Of a DNA stretch of 64,000 bases, positions 1 through 7,417 are shown piece after piece. The position numbers and the translations under genes were made by a program. A model generated the notes under the pieces. That model made no database searches, had not been told where the DNA came from, and saw nothing but the letters and a program-made list of their open reading frames with translations. Origin of the DNA: Aquimarina megaterium XH134 (GTDB lineage Bacteria > Bacteroidota > Bacteroidia > Flavobacteriales > Flavobacteriaceae); contig NZ_JACB01000031.1 in assembly GCF_000520975.1 (NCBI RefSeq), positions 180,534 through 244,533 on the forward strand, in the 5' to 3' direction. Numbering within the stretch: the stretch's first letter is position 1; each line of letters begins with the position of its first letter.

Positions 1-346
1 TTTCCCATTGTATTTGATCACTACTGCTTTTTTGTAGTAATTTACTCTTAAGTGCTTGTGCTTTGGTAAATTGAAATGATTTTAATAAACGCTCTTTAGG
101 TACATTTTTTGTTGCCGGATCTAGAGTAGTAAGATATTCGTGAAGTGCAGCAAAATCTGGCCTATCAGGTTTTTTACTATTTAATTCTCCTGGTGTTACA
201 TATGCTTTTTGATAAGTGTCGTTCAAAAAGGCTTCATGTTCTTCTCTTAGGTTAGAAGTTTCTAAATTATAATGTAAGAACCATCCGCATAGAATTATAG
301 TTAACATAATTGTAATTATGCGATGTTTTGTAGTTTGTGTTTTCAT
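1..346 (-). CDS. N-terminal fragment of an exported/membrane-anchored protein (runs off left edge)
   Basis: An ATG at 346 opens a minus-strand frame of about 115 codons that is still open at base 1. The start MKTQTTKHR is followed by a hydrophobic segment (about residues 10-25, IITIMLTIILCGWFLHY), a signal peptide or anchor. The next part is polar and carries DPATKNVPKERLL and ends in QIQWE. This layout (DPAT-x-VP-x-ERL followed by a W-rich start of a propeller) recalls large Bacteroidota secreted proteins with sortilin/BNR-type repeats, often type IX secretion substrates. That match is from memory and only the N-terminus is visible, so the function is inference. The gene itself is well supported by uninterrupted coding over the whole fragment. 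Confidence 0.65.
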   Translation of the reverse strand, partial: MKTQTTKHRIITIMLTIILCGWFLHYNLETSNLREEHEAFLNDTYQKAYVTPGELNSKKPDRPDFAALHEYLTTLDPATKNVPKERLLKSFQFTKAQALKSKLLQKSSSDQIQWE

Positions 347-592
347 TCTACAGAGTGTAAGGTTTGGTTTATTATATCAGTACCCTTAATGTAGTTTACA
401 TTTAGAATATTGATTATTTGTTATATAATGTGTTAAACAACAGAGTGTTAAAATAATTCACTTTGATGTGTTATCATTATAAACAAAAATCATTTTTGTA
501 AATATAACCAATTGATTAAGAAGTTGTATTTCTAAATCTATACAGAGATCAATAGATTAGTTTGTATACGACACTTTTTTTAAGAAAAAAAC
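347..592. other. AT-rich intergenic stretch
   Basis: The upstream region of the left-edge gene. It is AT-rich and has stops in all frames. I see no convincing hairpin or repeat. It probably contains the promoter of the left-edge gene, but no element stands out. Confidence 0.4.
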
Positions 593-703
593 CTATCTAT
601 TTCTAGAAAATAAAGTATCCAAAAGACCTGAAAAATAGTAGATTCCATTTAATTTAACAACACTTCCACTGTCACCAGATTGTGAACCAATTACATTCTT
701 CAC
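593..703 (-). pseudogene. Relic of a trypsin-like (S1) serine protease, GDSG region
   Basis: Read on the minus strand from a GTG at 703, this frame gives 36 codons containing NVIGSQSGDSGSVVKLNG followed by YYFSGLLDTLF, then TAG. The GDSG motif with a following small residue and a beta-strand ending in NG is the classic active-site serine region of chymotrypsin-fold proteases. A stop lies two codons upstream of the GTG, and the neighbouring frame upstream holds another short open piece (MGQPEMRVLKKYKL). This suggests a frameshifted or truncated remnant rather than an intact gene. The histidine and aspartate regions of the triad are not visible. It could be chance, because the match is short. 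Confidence 0.35.
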
Positions 704-794
704 AATTTATATTTTTTTAGAACTCTCATTTCTGGCTGGCCCATGTGTTAACCGAGAGTAATGGTATTTTGTTGTTTTTCAGATCTTTTGGGTA

Positions 795-1130
795 CTATGC
801 AGCAAGCTCCCCATTTCCTACTGTTTCTTTGCCTGTTTCGATTGATCCCCATTTAGAACTCGTATTAAGTTTAATTGATACAGGACTTTCGCTTCTAAGG
901 GTTTCAAGAATAGATTGTAATTCTGTTTCATGAAAATAGAGTATGATAGCTCCATTGCTATGTTGTTTGTTTTCTGGCAATGTCTTTTCGTCTTTAATAA
1001 TAGCTAAATGCCCTATGTATTCCTGACTTTGACCATAAAGGTATACAAACCCCATTTGGTAACCGCCACCACCGGCATAATTACTAACAATTTGAAGACT
1101 ATAACTTTCTACTTTGTGTGAAACAATCAT
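795..1130 (-). CDS. Conserved-looking hypothetical protein (111 aa)
   Basis: A compact soluble protein starting MIVSHKVESYSLQIVSNYAGGGGYQMG, with a glycine-rich turn (YAGGGGYQMGFVYLYG, about residues 17-32) and a charged C-terminal half. There is no signal peptide, membrane segment or motif that I can name. The composition is protein-like, while the opposite strand frame at 745-933 looks like its shadow. It stands alone: the flanks are long AT-rich spacers. I do not recognise its function. The alternating hydrophobic pattern suggests a small beta-rich domain. Confidence 0.6.
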   Translation of the reverse strand: MIVSHKVESYSLQIVSNYAGGGGYQMGFVYLYGQSQEYIGHLAIIKDEKTLPENKQHSNGAIILYFHETELQSILETLRSESPVSIKLNTSSKWGSIETGKETVGNGELAA

Positions 1131-1393
1131 TTTTATAAATTTTGAAATATGAGTTAGACTGTTTTTGTTTATTCAAAAGTAGTGTATTAAGTGTTATCAA
1201 AGTAGAGGGAAAACACGGATTTTGAGTAGGGGATATTGCCCCTTGTAGGATGGATCATCCGTAATTGTATAATATGGTAGTATGGTTAAAACACATACGA
1301 ATGATACATTTTGTATACTGTTCTGTCTTGTTAAAACAATATAGAAATTGATTTTTTGAAATTTGTATAAATTTTATAAAAACTTCTATTATC

Positions 1394-2161
1394 TTAGAAA
1401 GTTCTAGAAAGGTAAAACCCAACAGATTTTTCACTGAATTGTGGGGCGAAAGCTATTCCGTCTAATTTTTTGAATGGATTCCAGGAGATAAGATGATTAA
1501 AATGATATACCAGCTTTACAGATAATATCCCTATACCAGCTCCGACCAAAACATCAGAGAGATAATGCATATTATTAAGCATTCTTAAACTTCCTGTAGT
1601 AATAGCAAAAAAGTAGCCGCTATACGCCAAAAGAGGATTAGTGTCTTTAAATTCTTCATACAATACCGTAGCTGTTGTAAATGCTGTAGTAGTATGCCCC
1701 GATGGAAAAGAATTAGCATTGGTAGAACCTCCCGGTCTGTACTTATGAACCTCTCTTTTCAATAAGGAAGAAGCACCATTACTTATGATAGATGAAAGAA
1801 CCAGATTTTTGGTTTGATCAAACCAATGGCTTTTTGACTTTGCTCCTAAAATGTCTGCAGCATACATTTCTACAACGGGAGCATATCGAGTGTAATCATC
1901 CATACCAAAATAAAAATCATCACCAACCATATTTCTAAGGTCTTTTTGAAATGATTTCTCAAAACTACTCGTAGATAAAAGAATGCCAGTAGCAATCAAC
2001 GCTACAGGTATAATTCTTTTACTAAATAAAGTTTTTTCTGGTTTAAATTCTATCTGACTAGAATTCGTGAATGTTGAATTGGTAAGTGGCGCATCAGTAA
2101 ATTGAGCATTGGCAATATTGATATATAAAAATATCAATACCAGGGTTAGCATAGTTCTCAT
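1394..2161 (-). CDS. PAP2-superfamily membrane-associated phosphatase
   Basis: A 255-residue protein with an N-terminal signal or anchor (MRTMLTLVLIFLYINIANAQ). All three PAP2 acid-phosphatase motifs are present: K-x6-RP in KREVHKYRP (residues 135-143), PSGH (153-156) and R-x5-H-x3-D in RMLNNMHYLSD (193-203). The conserved Lys, Arg, Ser, both His and Asp needed for the vanadate-type active site are all there. The family dephosphorylates lipid phosphates such as undecaprenyl diphosphate or phosphatidate at the membrane. Which substrate applies here cannot be told from sequence. The predicted cleavage after ANA-Q suggests export, so the active site should face the periplasm. The gene is monocistronic between two AT-rich spacers. 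Confidence 0.9.
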   Translation of the reverse strand: MRTMLTLVLIFLYINIANAQFTDAPLTNSTFTNSSQIEFKPEKTLFSKRIIPVALIATGILLSTSSFEKSFQKDLRNMVGDDFYFGMDDYTRYAPVVEMYAADILGAKSKSHWFDQTKNLVLSSIISNGASSLLKREVHKYRPGGSTNANSFPSGHTTTAFTTATVLYEEFKDTNPLLAYSGYFFAITTGSLRMLNNMHYLSDVLVGAGIGILSVKLVYHFNHLISWNPFKKLDGIAFAPQFSEKSVGFYLSRTF

Positions 2162-2424
2162 ACAATAATTTTTTTGGGGCTGTAGATCGTTTTGATAAAC
2201 TTAATACCAAAAAAACCTGACAAACTAAATATACTGTATAAATATTAAAATAATGTTAATAAAACTTATTTTGTTAATAAATAATTAACAATTCTTGAGA
2301 AAATACAGATATTTTAACATTTCATCGATAGTTTTATATGCTACTTGTCAAAATAAACCGATAGCACGAATGATTTGATTATCAAAATAAAAAGGTATAG
2401 GTTTAATATTCCTTAAAAAAGGCG

Positions 2425-2432
2425 TATATTTG
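2425..2432 (+). promoter_or_regulatory. guaB promoter, -7 element TATATTTG
   Basis: TATATTTG matches the Bacteroidota -7 consensus TAnnTTTG. Its G lies 24 bases before the guaB ATG, so transcription should start near 2437, at or just inside the palindrome described next. The assignment rests on motif and position only. Confidence 0.55.
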
Positions 2433-2435
2433 CAC

Positions 2436-2454
2436 GCAATTAAATTTTAATTGC
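2436..2454 (+). promoter_or_regulatory. Palindrome abutting the guaB start codon
   Basis: GCAATTAA and TTAATTGC flank a 3-nt spacer (ATT), giving an 8+8 bp perfect inverted repeat. It ends one base before the guaB ATG and begins right after the predicted -7 element. It would form almost the whole 5' leader. It could be an operator for a purine-responsive repressor or an RNA hairpin that hides the start codon. The symmetry is directly visible; the role is inference. Confidence 0.45.
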
Positions 2455-2455
2455 A

Positions 2456-3931
2456 ATGACAGCACATGAATCCAAAATCGTTGGAGAAGGTTTAACCTAT
2501 GACGATGTTCTTCTAGTTCCCGCATTTTCTGAAGTCCTACCAAGAGAAGTAAGTATCAGGACTAAGTTTACAAAAAATATTATACTTAATGTTCCTATCG
2601 TTTCTGCAGCAATGGATACTGTTACAGAAAGTCGTATGGCTATTGCTATGGCTCAAGAAGGTGGGATAGGAGTGTTGCATAAAAACATGACTATCGAAGA
2701 ACAGGCAATTAAAGTGCGTAAGGTAAAACGTGCAGAAAGCGGTATGATTATCGACCCGGTAACATTACCTCTAGATGCTAAAGTAATTGATGCTAAAAAC
2801 AATATGCGAGAGCATAGCATTGGCGGGATTCCAATTGTAGATGATCATCATAAGTTGATTGGTATTGTTACCAATAGAGATCTTCGTTTTGAAAAAAATG
2901 ATCAACGACCTATATCCGAAGTAATGACTAGTAAAAATCTGGTTACGGTAGGAGAAGGAACATCATTACAGCAAGCCGAAGTAATTTTACAGGATAATAA
3001 GATCGAAAAACTACCAGTAATAGATAAAGAAAATACCTTAGTAGGCCTAATTACTTTTAGAGATATCACCAAACTAACATTAAAACCTATGGCCAATAAA
3101 GATAAGCTTGGGCGCCTTAGGGTTGCAGCTGCTATTGGAGTTACTGGTGATGCTGTAGAGAGAGCAGAAGCCTTGGTGAAGTCTGGAGTAGATGCTGTGG
3201 TTATCGATACGGCACATGGGCATACCAAAGGTGTGGTTGCAGTATTAAAAGAAGTAAAAGCAAAATTTCCAGAATTAGAAGTAGTTGTAGGAAATATCGC
3301 AACTGGTGAAGCTGCAAAATATCTGGTTGAGGCAGGTGCTGATGCTGTAAAAGTAGGAATTGGCCCGGGATCTATATGTACTACAAGGGTAGTAGCAGGT
3401 GTAGGGTTTCCTCAGTTTTCGGCAGTATTAGAAGTTGCCAGTGCAATAAAAGGATCTGGAGTTCCTGTGATTGCAGATGGAGGTATTAGATACACTGGTG
3501 ATATCCCAAAAGCTATAGCAGCAGGGGCAGATACAGTAATGTTAGGTTCACTTCTGGCAGGAACTAAAGAATCTCCGGGAGAAACAGTGATCTATGAAGG
3601 AAGAAAATTTAAAACCTATAGAGGCATGGGATCTGTAGAAGCGATGAAAAAAGGTTCTAAAGATAGATACTTTCAAGATGTTGAAGATGATATCAAAAAA
3701 CTGGTTCCAGAAGGTATAGTAGGTAGAGTAGCTTATAAAGGAGATCTTGTAGAAAGTATACACCAATTTATAGGAGGATTGCGCGCCGGTATGGGATATT
3801 GTGGAGCAAAAGATATTTCTACATTACAGGAAAATGGTCGTTTTGTGAAGATTACTGCTAGTGGTATTAATGAAAGCCACCCGCATGATGTAACTATTAC
3901 CAAAGAAGCACCTAATTATAGTAGAAGATAA
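2456..3931 (+). CDS. guaB: Inosine-5'-monophosphate dehydrogenase
   Basis: A full-length 491-residue IMPDH. It oxidises IMP to XMP with NAD+, the committed step to guanine nucleotides. The N-terminus [16 protein letters not shown] is characteristic of the family. Tandem CBS domains sit at about residues 95-215 (Bateman module, nucleotide regulation). The catalytic loop [15 protein letters not shown] carries the active-site Cys308. The flap region contains [10 protein letters not shown] and the C-terminal part [12 protein letters not shown] is intact. There is nothing unusual in the protein. Two lipoprotein genes follow after only 8 nt and may be read from the same promoter. Confidence 0.98.
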   Translation: MTAHESKIVGEGLTYDDVLLVPAFSEVLPREVSIRTKFTKNIILNVPIVSAAMDTVTESRMAIAMAQEGGIGVLHKNMTIEEQAIKVRKVKRAESGMIIDPVTLPLDAKVIDAKNNMREHSIGGIPIVDDHHKLIGIVTNRDLRFEKNDQRPISEVMTSKNLVTVGEGTSLQQAEVILQDNKIEKLPVIDKENTLVGLITFRDITKLTLKPMANKDKLGRLRVAAAIGVTGDAVERAEALVKSGVDAVVIDTAHGHTKGVVAVLKEVKAKFPELEVVVGNIATGEAAKYLVEAGADAVKVGIGPGSICTTRVVAGVGFPQFSAVLEVASAIKGSGVPVIADGGIRYTGDIPKAIAAGADTVMLGSLLAGTKESPGETVIYEGRKFKTYRGMGSVEAMKKGSKDRYFQDVEDDIKKLVPEGIVGRVAYKGDLVESIHQFIGGLRAGMGYCGAKDISTLQENGRFVKITASGINESHPHDVTITKEAPNYSRR

Positions 3932-3939
3932 TAGCAAAT

Positions 3940-5043
3940 ATGAAATACTTAGATCAAATAATATATCTCCTTGTAGGAATATTTGTTATTGGTCTACATT
4001 CTTGTAAACAAAAAGAAACTTCATTTATAGATGAAAACTTAGTTCAAGGGACTTGGATAGGAGGAGCATTTAAACATGATAAAGGTTTTTACATACCTAG
4101 CAATTATGTGTTAGAATTCAAAAAAGATACGCTTTACTTCAAAAACCTGAAAGGCACTAAATCCTTTAAAAATGGCATACAATTTTCTAAGGACTCTATT
4201 ACATTAGACACGACTTCTTATCCTATTCGTAAATTTTATATAAAAAATGATCAGTTAAGCTTTCTTGATAAAATTGAAGCGCATCGTTTGATTGAAACAA
4301 AAACTATTAATGTTCAGGAGTTTGAAGATTTTTTGTTATCAAAGGATTGGCAAATAAATAATGAATCTGGGGTTTTTAGATTTAGTAAAGAAGAAAAACG
4401 ACTACAATTTATAAATACAAATAGTAATGAGTATCATACCTATTGTTATGAATTCATTACTTTTCAGAATGCTTTATTCCTTATCAAAAAAGGAAATCAA
4501 TTAGCATGTGATCAGAATTATCAATTTTGGGAACAGGTACTTTCATATGACGAAAATAATATCTATACCTTTGGTTTTAGGGATGGAGGGTTTAAAAAAA
4601 TACAATATACATCCGTTCGAAGATCAGAAACCGAGATAAAACCAGTTTCATTTCAGCTTTGTAATCAATATATTAACAAGAATTTTCCTGGAGATAGATA
4701 TTATTATCAAGGAACATCTTATAATGGAAGGCTTTATCATATAAGAAAGATTTTTAAAGAAAACTATAAGGTGCCCGATGGTAGTACAGAGTCAGGGATA
4801 TTTCAGGTTCGATTCGTAGTTAATTGCGAAGGAAAGGCGGGGATGTATGAAACACAGGCATTTGATACTAATTATCAACATAAGGAGTTTTCAGCAGAAG
4901 TGGCTAATCAGATTTTTGAAATTACAAAAAACTTACAAGATTGGATACCTGGTAGAAAACCAAAAAGTGATAAAGCTATAGATACCTATATTTATTTAAG
5001 TTTTAGAATTAAAAATGGAAAGATTATTCGTATATATCCTTAA
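3940..5043 (+). CDS. Lipoprotein of unknown function with TonB-like C-terminal tail
   Basis: A 367-residue protein with a lipoprotein signal: hydrophobic YLLVGIFVIGLHS followed by Cys22. The N-terminal half (VQGTWIGGAFKHDKGFYIPSNYVLEFKKD) looks like a lipocalin-like 'how much is left' domain common in Bacteroidota lipoproteins. The last 80 residues (FQVRFVVNCEGKAG, then DWIPGRKP and IYLSFRIKNGKI) resemble the TonB C-terminal fold used in energy-transducer paralogs, though no proline-rich linker or membrane anchor typical of TonB is present. It starts 8 nt after guaB and its 3' end overlaps the next gene by 29 nt, so the three genes are probably co-transcribed. The exact role is not known to me. 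Confidence 0.75.
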   Translation: MKYLDQIIYLLVGIFVIGLHSCKQKETSFIDENLVQGTWIGGAFKHDKGFYIPSNYVLEFKKDTLYFKNLKGTKSFKNGIQFSKDSITLDTTSYPIRKFYIKNDQLSFLDKIEAHRLIETKTINVQEFEDFLLSKDWQINNESGVFRFSKEEKRLQFINTNSNEYHTYCYEFITFQNALFLIKKGNQLACDQNYQFWEQVLSYDENNIYTFGFRDGGFKKIQYTSVRRSETEIKPVSFQLCNQYINKNFPGDRYYYQGTSYNGRLYHIRKIFKENYKVPDGSTESGIFQVRFVVNCEGKAGMYETQAFDTNYQHKEFSAEVANQIFEITKNLQDWIPGRKPKSDKAIDTYIYLSFRIKNGKIIRIYP

Positions 5044-5854
5044 TGTTTGTCTTATCGGTTTGCTATATTCTTGTCGAGAGGAAAAAGTTGTAGACTATTC
5101 AGAATGGACAGAAAAACAGAAATCTGAAGAAACCAAACGTTTGGAGTATGAAAAGAAATGGTTTTTTCAAGGAGCTGTAAATGAACAGGCATATCTTGAT
5201 ACGTTAATTGCTCTAAACCCTGATACAGCTGATTATTACATCGAAAAATCAATTGCAAATAGTAAAATTGGAGATTATCATATTGCTATTCCGTTACTTG
5301 AAAAAGCAATGGAGATTGATCCAAAAGAGACGCTATATTATACATCTTGGTTAATGACAGATTTGTATAAAGATTATGATCGAGCCTTACTATACCTTAA
5401 TCAATATGATGACTATACTCCGAATAAGACGGATTATGCCTGGGGAGAGAATGTTAATTCATTAAAAGGAGAGGTATTACAGGCGTTAGAAAGACATGAA
5501 GAGGCTATACATGAATTTACAAACGTAATAAAAGAAGAAGGAGATTATGTAAAAGCATCTGTTTATGTATATCGTGGGATAAGTTATATGCATCAAAAAA
5601 AGTATAAAATAGCTATTTCAGATTTTGATATGGCGATTAAGTTATTTGACAAATCTTCTATGGGATATTACTACAAAGGACTAACCTTTTTAGAAATGGG
5701 TAATAAAAAAGAGGCGATATTAGCAATAGAACAATCAAAAAAACTAATTGAACAAGGATACAAAGCTTCAGACCCTTATAAAGAAGTATATAATGAGATA
5801 TACTTGATGCAAGTAGAGGATAAACTAAAAGAAATTACGAATAATACATTATAA
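5015..5854 (+). CDS. TPR-repeat lipoprotein
   Basis: A 279-residue protein. The signal segment is FVYILNVCLIGLLYSC, so the lipid-anchored Cys is at about residue 20. From about residue 60 there are several tetratricopeptide repeats, e.g. GDYHIAIPLLEKAMEIDP, RHEEAIHEFTNVIKEEG and KKYKIAISDFDMAIKLF, a scaffold for protein-protein contacts on the periplasmic or outer-membrane face. The ATG lies 29 nt inside the previous gene in another frame, which suggests translational coupling. The last codons (NNTL, stop) form part of a long terminator hairpin. The partner proteins are unknown. Confidence 0.8.
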   Translation: MERLFVYILNVCLIGLLYSCREEKVVDYSEWTEKQKSEETKRLEYEKKWFFQGAVNEQAYLDTLIALNPDTADYYIEKSIANSKIGDYHIAIPLLEKAMEIDPKETLYYTSWLMTDLYKDYDRALLYLNQYDDYTPNKTDYAWGENVNSLKGEVLQALERHEEAIHEFTNVIKEEGDYVKASVYVYRGISYMHQKKYKIAISDFDMAIKLFDKSSMGYYYKGLTFLEMGNKKEAILAIEQSKKLIEQGYKASDPYKEVYNEIYLMQVEDKLKEITNNTL

Positions 5855-5895
5855 AAAAACGCATCATTCGATGCGTTTTTTTATAATGTATTATT
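5840..5895. terminator. Bidirectional terminator, 26-bp perfect arms
   Basis: A core hairpin, CGCATC-ATTC-GATGCG flanked by A and T runs, extends outwards to a perfect 26-bp inverted repeat (arms 5840-5865 and 5870-5895). The left arm covers the last four codons and the stop of the TPR gene. The right arm ends 6 nt before the stop of the convergent ompH-like gene. Run of T follows on both strands, as expected for a terminator serving both convergent genes. Confidence 0.85.
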
Positions 5896-5901
5896 GTGTT
5901 T

Positions 5902-6423
5902 TTATTTTTTAGGAGCTTCTTTTATGGTGATTCCTAATTTAGTCATTACTGTTTTTGTTATGTCATATGCAGAATCAACATATGCCAAGCCACTTGTGGT
6001 AATAGTAAATATCTGGGTATATTTTTCGGCTTTAGCAACTTCTTCCAGTGCTTTTCCGATTTTTTCATATAATGGCTGTAGTAGTCTATTTTGTTCTATT
6101 TGTATTAATTTGCTACCATTCTGACGAAATTTTGCAATATCATTTTCTAAAGCAATGATTTCTTCTTGCTTTGTTTTTTTAATAGGCTCAGTAAAAGAAG
6201 CTACCTTATCTTGGTATTCCTTCACTTTGCCCTGATATGCATCTACTTTTACTTTTAAATCAGCTTCCATTTTTGCATTATAAGCTTTTAAATCTTCCTG
6301 TACCTTAGTAAGTTCTGGCATTTGAGAAAGAATATACTCAGAATCTATAGTTCCAGTTTTGGATTGAGCATTTAATTGAAAACTAACGATCAATACTAAG
6401 ATTGATAATATTATTTTTTTCAT
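5902..6423 (-). CDS. OmpH/Skp family periplasmic chaperone
   Basis: A 173-residue protein with a cleavable signal peptide (MKKIILSILVLIVSFQLNAQ). The body is a long charged coiled coil (residues about 40-115: ELTKVQEDLKAYNAKMEADL, then KVKEYQDKVASF), and the C-terminal part contains the short beta segment (YTQIFTITTSGLAYVDSAYDIT). This is the Skp layout: a small trimerising body with helical tentacles that hold unfolded outer-membrane proteins. Length is normal for the family. It is transcribed convergently to the TPR gene. Bacteroidota usually carry several OmpH copies, so it is one of possibly several paralogs. Confidence 0.88.
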   Translation of the reverse strand: MKKIILSILVLIVSFQLNAQSKTGTIDSEYILSQMPELTKVQEDLKAYNAKMEADLKVKVDAYQGKVKEYQDKVASFTEPIKKTKQEEIIALENDIAKFRQNGSKLIQIEQNRLLQPLYEKIGKALEEVAKAEKYTQIFTITTSGLAYVDSAYDITKTVMTKLGITIKEAPKK

Positions 6424-6513
6424 TTTACTTTTTTGTTTTTTTTATTTTCTAATTTTTGCAAATATATAAGGTCTTAGACAATATACGTGCCACGAATTAT
6501 TTTTTTTAAAAAT

Positions 6514-6780
6514 CTATCCTTCATAGAGTTGACCACGGTGTGGTTTTAAAGCATCACGTACTGTCTTCATTTCAGAATCAGTAACAATCATATAAGCCAA
6601 ACTATGTAGATCATTTAACTCATGATATCCAGTGATGTTAAGAGATAATTTTTCTAAAGTAATATATTCTTTAAGATGAATTTCGTGGTGTTGTGCTGTT
6701 TTACTTGCTGCAGGGCCTCTAAAATCCCAAATTAATTTTATTTTTCGTTCCAAAATAGTTTTCAATTTTATAGACGTCAA
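6514..6780 (-). CDS. Small conserved-looking hypothetical protein, TTG start
   Basis: An 88-residue soluble protein, ERKIKLIWDFRGPAASKTAQHHEIHLKEY onward, histidine-rich in the first half. No ATG is available upstream in frame: the stop TAA lies six codons before the TTG at 6780. The best start is therefore TTG at 6780 (or a second TTG at 6765). It follows the SRPBCC gene after 15 nt on the same strand, so the two form a likely operon. The conserved-looking WDFRGP and HEIHLKEY segments suggest a real domain, but I cannot name a function. Confidence 0.6.
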   Translation of the reverse strand: MTSIKLKTILERKIKLIWDFRGPAASKTAQHHEIHLKEYITLEKLSLNITGYHELNDLHSLAYMIVTDSEMKTVRDALKPHRGQLYEG

Positions 6781-6795
6781 AAATGCTTTTATGAA

Positions 6796-7248
6796 TTAAT
6801 TATCTAACACGCTTTTTCCTTCTTCTGCAAAAGCTTTAAAATCTTCCATGTATTCATATGATTGTTTTTTGAAGGCACCTGGCATAAGAAATCCCATAAG
6901 TTTCATGAAGCCACTAAATTTAAATTCGTTTTTAGAGATCCATTTCGTGTTTCCGTTAGAGAGTTCTTCAAAATAATTTTCCTGAATGTTATACACGTTT
7001 TTTGCATCAAAAGTAAGGTGAAACGACTCAGGAAGATCAAGCAAAGTAATAGTTTCAATCATTTCAATTTCTCGTTTCCCCATTTTGTAGATAAGTTTTG
7101 AAATTGCTCCGGTTTTTCCTTTTGTACCACTTATGTGTTCCATACTCACAAAACCTTTTTGCCAATGTTTCATGTTTTCTTCGTTGTTAAACTTTTCAAC
7201 TACTTGATTTCTAGGTAGTTTTATTTCGATGTTGAGTGTATATTCCAT
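6796..7248 (-). CDS. SRPBCC (START-like) family protein
   Basis: A 150-residue protein starting MEYTLNIEIKLPRNQVVEKFNNEENMKHWQKG, the usual opening of polyketide-cyclase/START-like domains: first strand, two short helices, then the W motif. Later WISKNEFKFSGFMKLMGFLMPGAFKKQSYEYMEDFKAF-like content forms the long C-terminal helix. Such proteins bind small hydrophobic ligands in a helix-grip cavity. I chose the ATG at 7248 rather than the in-frame start at 7302, because the extra 18 residues (MIYVYCGHNTK...) are unlike the family. A small hypothetical gene follows after 15 nt. Confidence 0.8.
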   Translation of the reverse strand: MEYTLNIEIKLPRNQVVEKFNNEENMKHWQKGFVSMEHISGTKGKTGAISKLIYKMGKREIEMIETITLLDLPESFHLTFDAKNVYNIQENYFEELSNGNTKWISKNEFKFSGFMKLMGFLMPGAFKKQSYEYMEDFKAFAEEGKSVLDN

Positions 7249-7379
7249 GACCGGATTGTTGTTAGTTAGTTTTGTATTGTGGCCACAATATACGTAGATC
7301 ATAAAAATTTTAAAAGTTAATACTATAGGAGGTACTTACTTCGTTAGAACAAGGAACTTGTAAAACATTTTAATATTAT

Positions 7380-7387
7380 TATTTTTG
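7380..7387 (+). promoter_or_regulatory. Promoter -7 element of the foldase cluster (TATTTTTG)
   Basis: TATTTTTG fits TAnnTTTG and lies 30 nt before the ATG at 7418. It predicts a transcript start near 7392. Motif-based only. Confidence 0.45.
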
Positions 7388-7417
7388 TTCGATTTCGGAC
7401 TTCATCATATAGAAATT

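Noticed and set aside
745..933. Plus-strand frame of 62 codons
   Set aside because: It is antisense to the better-supported gene at 795-1130 and has poor protein-like composition.
2902..3228. Minus-strand frame inside guaB
   Set aside because: Fully antisense to a certain IMP dehydrogenase gene; a shadow of its codon bias.
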